Part shown: positions 6,101 through 9,570 of the stretch, in pieces | How positions within the stretch are numbered: the stretch's first letter is position 1 | Layout: each line of letters starts with the position of its first letter | Origin: Pseudomonadota bacterium | Lineage (GTDB): Bacteria; Pseudomonadota; Gammaproteobacteria; Halothiobacillales; Halothiobacillaceae | DNA length: 9,570 nucleotides | Direction: 5' to 3' | Assembly (NCBI GenBank): GCA_021795795.1 | Contig: JAJYPA010000222.1 | Coordinates: 1-9,570, forward strand | Notes under the pieces: model-generated | Told to the model about the DNA's origin: nothing | What the model saw: the letters and a program-made list of their open reading frames with translations, nothing else | Database searches by the model: none | Made by a program: the position numbers and the translations under genes

Positions 6101-9100
6101 GGTGCGCTTCCTCATCTGTCCAGTAGTGGTCCGGTATCGGCTTCAAAATGATCTCCCGCAGCATTTGCACGTACTCATCACCAGGGTGATGCCGATTTTT
6201 GTGCAGGTCCGTGAGGATTTTTTCTGCGGCTTGCGCCGAATCGCAGCGATGGCGGTCCATGACGCGGATCGTGTCCATGAGGGCTTCCCCGTCCGGCGCG
6301 TCGCCGCGCCCCGGCAGAGCGGCTTCCCGGCGTCGGATACGGTCGCCTTCTCGTCGCGCAAAGGCTCGGACAGCCTCGGCATTGGTCAATGCCCAGAGTT
6401 CCGCAATGTCGATGCCCGGAACATTGACACCTCGGCTACTATTCTCTTTTACCAAGGTGTCAATAACTTGCCGCCAGTTCTCGTAACGGATGCCCTTGCT
6501 GGTTTTTTCCTTTGCTATCTGGTCGATACGCTGAAAAGTCGGACGCATACCCAGTTCGATAACCTGTTGTACGATGCTGCGTACTTTCTCAACGGCGCGG
6601 TTGTGAACTTTCTTCTGGCAGTGGCTATGCCCATCCACGGAATGAACGACCATGCCAAAGAGGGGCAGCAACGGGATATTGCAGCGCAGGTTGACGGTCA
6701 GTTGTTCATCGGGCCTTTGGGCGGCGCGTAGTCGGCCAACGGCCTGTACGATTTCGATGGTGTGATACTCGCGCACGAAATAGGCGAAGTCGGGATTTTC
6801 CGGCAGGGTACAAGACGTTTCCGAATGGGGAATATAGGAGATACCTACCGATTGCGGCGTCCAGGGATCATCTTCGCTGACGGGTTTCCAGGGCAGGTCA
6901 TAGAGTCGGCGCGTGGCCTCGTACATCAACCAGTATTGATGATGGGAGAGCATTTGCAGGCCCAGGATTTCCATGTGCGTACATTCCCGATACCGATTAT
7001 GTCCTTCATGATCCCGGTTCCAGTATCCAATGACCTTTAATTCCGTGGATTGGAGCGCGTCGGCATAGATTTTCGTCGTGAGCAGGATCGAGTTTTCGGG
7101 TGCGGCTTCCAGAATATCCACGGCATCCCGCAGGGTTTCCTCGAAGTGATAGGTCAGTGCGGTCTTGCTCCAGTTTCGTCCGCGTATCCAGTGGACGCGC
7201 AGATTGGGTGTCGCCGGATAATGCTCGGTGACGTTGTACTGACAGAGATGCCGAAGCGCCAAATTGGGTGTCGCCGTCAGGATGGTAATGTCCTGTTTGC
7301 GGGACTGGTGGAGCAGAGCCTCGCCTATCGTTGTTCGGGTCACGGCAATCATGGCCTGGTCGGCCCAGAACATGGTCCGGGTCTGAATGGCCTTGGAAAG
7401 CCGATCCAGCAGGACCGGCCCCCGATGTTTCCGCGAGTCACCCAATATTTTGTAGATGCGCTCAAAGATGGTGACATAACTGAAATGCTTGAAGTTTCTG
7501 ATGAGGTTGTGAAACTCGTCCCAGGATTTTCCGGGCATCGGCGGGATGTCGCCGTTCTTCCAGCCGGTCATGAGCAGGCTTTCCATGTACATGATCCAGC
7601 GCATCATTTTCTGATAGGCTTCGAGCCGTTCATCCCGGTCCGGCTCCGTGTAAAAGCGTTGATCGGTCAGAAAATTGTGGTGAACGCTCAAGCGTAGCTG
7701 GTACAGGATTTCACTCAGGTAACGGTTTTCCTCCAGGAGTTGCGGGGCTTCGTCGAGAACGACCTTGCCGCGCAGTTTGCCGTTTGCCTTGAACAGCGTC
7801 GGATCGCCATTGAGCGCGGCATGGGTGCTGGCGAGATGCGCTTCCTGATACCAGTGTTCCAGGCGCTTCATCATGTGCGGACAGAGGGGTGCTCCCGTAT
7901 CCGCCCCTTTTTTGCCATTGGTCAGATAAAAGAGGGTGGCCAGCCCTTGCGGGCACTCCTGATTGCAGAATTGCGAGACAGGGAACCCCAGGGCGCTGAG
8001 GGTGGCCGGTGCGGGCAGGCCATCCGGCTCCGTAGCGACATGGATAGGCGCGACTTCGGGTGGCGCTTCTCCCTGGAGTCCAAAGTAAACAGGACAATAT
8101 CGTTCTGGGTTTTCAATGATCTGCGTGGGCGTGGCATTGCCAGGCGCAGCCTTGCCGCAGGGATTGGAACAGGACTGGCAATTGCCAGTACACAGCGTTT
8201 CTCTACGACCGTGGTGTTCCTGGGTTTCCGGGTCGAGGTTCCGGGCCAGTGCCCGGCGTCCCTCGCGGGTCGGTGCGCAGGCGATGGCGCTTTCCTGGGC
8301 GTGGGGGAGGATTTCGGCCAGGGCATGACTTTTGCCCGCGCCGGTGCCTACGGCGATGATGCTTTTTTTTCCACTACCTGGCGCGTTCAGGTCGGTCTCC
8401 AGTGTGTGGCGTACTTTTTCGTAGATTTTCTCGATGGGTTCAGGACTCCACTGCCGCATCGGGTGATCGGGATGCAGCAGGTTATCCGAGGTCAGGAGCA
8501 GGGGGTGCAGATTGGCCCGTTGCGCTTTTGTGAGATCGTTGGCGTCCAGCTTGGCCGCAATCGAATCGAATGGGCCTTTACCGTCCGGGCGCAGCAGGAA
8601 CAGATTTGCGGACGTTTGGGGCAGCCAGCGGATAGCCAGATTAAGGATCGCCTGTAATCCCTTGCCGTGCGGTTCCAGGTCGGGCGAAAGAATGATTTGC
8701 TGGTATTTCTTGATGATTTCCAGTTGTGCAAACTGGCCTACGGACATGCCCGCAATCACATCGGCTTTGGGAAAGTCTTGGGCAGTAGTCCAGGCGCTTT
8801 CCAGTCCTTCGCCGATAACGAGAATGCTTGTGCCGGACGTTTTGCGGTAGAACACCCGGCCATTTTGGGCGACACCCGTTGGAAAATGCCGGGTGATCTT
8901 GCGGCCATCGGCGTCCAGCCAGGTTTCCTGCCAGGCGCGTTCATGGTGTTTCGCGGGATTGCGCAAGGGCGTAATCAGGACGGCTTTTACGCCCCGGTCC
9001 AGCAGGGCGCGGGCTTCCTTGCCGAGCTTGCCGTCCAGTGAGGTATGCGAAAAAAACAGGCCGTCAAAGGGGCCGTCCAGGTGGCGGTGTTCTTGCAGGT

Positions 9101-9570
9101 AGCGCAGCACGATGGCGCGGGTATTTTCAATGCCGTCGCTGGTCAGGGGTGCGGAAAAAGGGCTGACCATGGGGGGGTGTTTGCGGGCATGGGCCAGCCG
9201 CTTTTCCAGCAGTGGCCCATCGACCGGGTACACGTCATAGTTCAGGGTGATGTCGGGTTCGCCCCAATACAGCACTTCCAGTTGGCGCTTGGTAAATTCC
9301 CGGTTCTCTTTCGTGGCCCGCAAGGTCTCCAGATAGCTGCGGCGGGTATCCTTCTTCCGAAACGGTGCGTGGCGCTTTGCCGAGAAAAACACGCCCAGAT
9401 CATTGAAAGTCTGGCGCAGGTTGCCACAGACCGAGCAATGGGCATGGGTCCAGCCGCGTTCATCCTGGGCGATCCAGGCGGACGGGTTTTTGTCGTCATG
9501 GGCGGGACAGAGAAAGGTGGCCTTGTGCGATCCGGCCTTTTTGAACTTTTGGACCAGCGGCTGAATCTCG
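6093..9570 (-). CDS. Primase-helicase fusion protein (CHCC zinc ribbon, TOPRIM, SF2 DEAH helicase), 5' partial
   Basis: The reading frame stays open to the right edge, so the real start lies outside the window; 1158 residues are visible (residue 1 is the codon at 9569). A GTG at 9392 is only an internal valine, and starting there would delete the zinc ribbon. Domains in order: CPAH at 21-24 and CSVC at 45-48 form a DnaG-type CHCC zinc ribbon; about 140-250 resembles the primase segment of plasmid and phage primases; TOPRIM spans about 245-315, with GEGLESA (Glu254) and SPDLEP (Asp297, Glu299). A helicase follows: Walker A GTGAGKS at 408-414, a cysteine-rich stretch (C460, C464, C467, C471, C492, C535, C539, C563), Walker B/motif II DEAP at 606-609, motif III TATP at 765-768, motif VI QAVGRLR at 942-948. 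Cysteines between motifs I and II recall the Fe-S domain of XPD/DinG helicases. Inferred role: priming and unwinding during replication or transfer of the element. The 3' end overlaps the next gene by 8 bases. Confidence 0.88.
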   Translation of the reverse strand, partial: EIQPLVQKFKKAGSHKATFLCPAHDDKNPSAWIAQDERGWTHAHCSVCGNLRQTFNDLGVFFSAKRHAPFRKKDTRRSYLETLRATKENREFTKRQLEVLYWGEPDITLNYDVYPVDGPLLEKRLAHARKHPPMVSPFSAPLTSDGIENTRAIVLRYLQEHRHLDGPFDGLFFSHTSLDGKLGKEARALLDRGVKAVLITPLRNPAKHHERAWQETWLDADGRKITRHFPTGVAQNGRVFYRKTSGTSILVIGEGLESAWTTAQDFPKADVIAGMSVGQFAQLEIIKKYQQIILSPDLEPHGKGLQAILNLAIRWLPQTSANLFLLRPDGKGPFDSIAAKLDANDLTKAQRANLHPLLLTSDNLLHPDHPMRQWSPEPIEKIYEKVRHTLETDLNAPGSGKKSIIAVGTGAGKSHALAEILPHAQESAIACAPTREGRRALARNLDPETQEHHGRRETLCTGNCQSCSNPCGKAAPGNATPTQIIENPERYCPVYFGLQGEAPPEVAPIHVATEPDGLPAPATLSALGFPVSQFCNQECPQGLATLFYLTNGKKGADTGAPLCPHMMKRLEHWYQEAHLASTHAALNGDPTLFKANGKLRGKVVLDEAPQLLEENRYLSEILYQLRLSVHHNFLTDQRFYTEPDRDERLEAYQKMMRWIMYMESLLMTGWKNGDIPPMPGKSWDEFHNLIRNFKHFSYVTIFERIYKILGDSRKHRGPVLLDRLSKAIQTRTMFWADQAMIAVTRTTIGEALLHQSRKQDITILTATPNLALRHLCQYNVTEHYPATPNLRVHWIRGRNWSKTALTYHFEETLRDAVDILEAAPENSILLTTKIYADALQSTELKVIGYWNRDHEGHNRYRECTHMEILGLQMLSHHQYWLMYEATRRLYDLPWKPVSEDDPWTPQSVGISYIPHSETSCTLPENPDFAYFVREYHTIEIVQAVGRLRAAQRPDEQLTVNLRCNIPLLPLFGMVVHSVDGHSHCQKKVHNRAVEKVRSIVQQVIELGMRPTFQRIDQIAKEKTSKGIRYENWRQVIDTLVKENSSRGVNVPGIDIAELWALTNAEAVRAFARREGDRIRRREAALPGRGDAPDGEALMDTIRVMDRHRCDSAQAAEKILTDLHKNRHHPGDEYVQMLREIILKPIPDHYWTDEEAHHA
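6107..6113 (-). promoter_or_regulatory. Ribosome binding site deciding the start of the DsbC N-domain-like gene
   Basis: GAGGAAG on the minus strand lies six bases before ATG 6100 and covers the alternative ATG at 6115, so initiation at 6100 is favoured. It sits within the last codons of the primase-helicase. Confidence 0.6.

Noticed and set aside
7740..8657. Plus-strand open frame of 305 codons opposite the primase-helicase
   Set aside because: The minus-strand frame here carries TOPRIM and Walker A motifs; the plus-strand frame shows no domain or secretion signal and is a shadow.
9242..9499. Minus-strand 85-codon frame at the right end
   Set aside because: It is a different frame of the same region that encodes the zinc ribbon of the primase; its composition is that of an out-of-frame translation.

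Overview
This window is a tightly packed single-strand block from a mobile genetic element, most likely a conjugative plasmid or integrative conjugative element. Ten genes all lie on the minus strand, so transcription runs from right (9570) to left (1). Six of the nine gene junctions overlap, by 4 to 32 bases. The other three are gaps of 3, 13 and 26 bases. No internal promoter or terminator is needed or visible, and the two outer genes run off the window edges. Protein families, strong GGAGG-type ribosome binding sites and a moderately high G+C content suggest a Gram-negative proteobacterium. An Acidithiobacillus-like or other environmental gammaproteobacterial host is possible, but the sequence does not settle the host.

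From right to left in transcription order: (1) a very large replication protein (6093-9570, 5' end missing) joining a primase-type CHCC zinc ribbon, a TOPRIM primase core and an SF2 helicase of the DEAH/XPD-DinG type with a cysteine-rich insert. (2, 3) Two short adjacent genes that together look like a DsbC/DsbG disulfide isomerase cut in two: a membrane-anchored piece resembling the N-terminal dimerisation domain, then a secreted thioredoxin-fold piece with a CLWC active site. (4) A small PD-(D/E)XK nuclease. (5-7) Three core-complex genes of a type IVB (I-type, Dot/Icm-like) secretion or conjugation system, in the conserved order DotI/IcmL, DotH/IcmK, DotG/IcmE (TraM, TraN, TraO in IncI plasmids). 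(8) A short sigma-70 region-2-like protein starting at TTG. (9) A D12-class DNA adenine methyltransferase. (10) The first 47 codons of an unrecognised protein.

Read together, the block combines DNA processing (primase-helicase, nuclease, methylase), building of an envelope-spanning transfer channel (DotI, DotH, DotG), periplasmic disulfide folding that may serve that channel, and a possible regulator. The most unusual items are the primase-TOPRIM-SF2 helicase fusion with its cysteine cluster, the split DsbC-like pair, the sigma-like protein where other transfer genes would be expected after dotG, and an 18-base tandem repeat in dotI whose 21-base core recurs in the dsb gene. The relaxase, coupling protein, DotB/DotO ATPases and DotC/DotD lipoproteins of a full system are not in this window.
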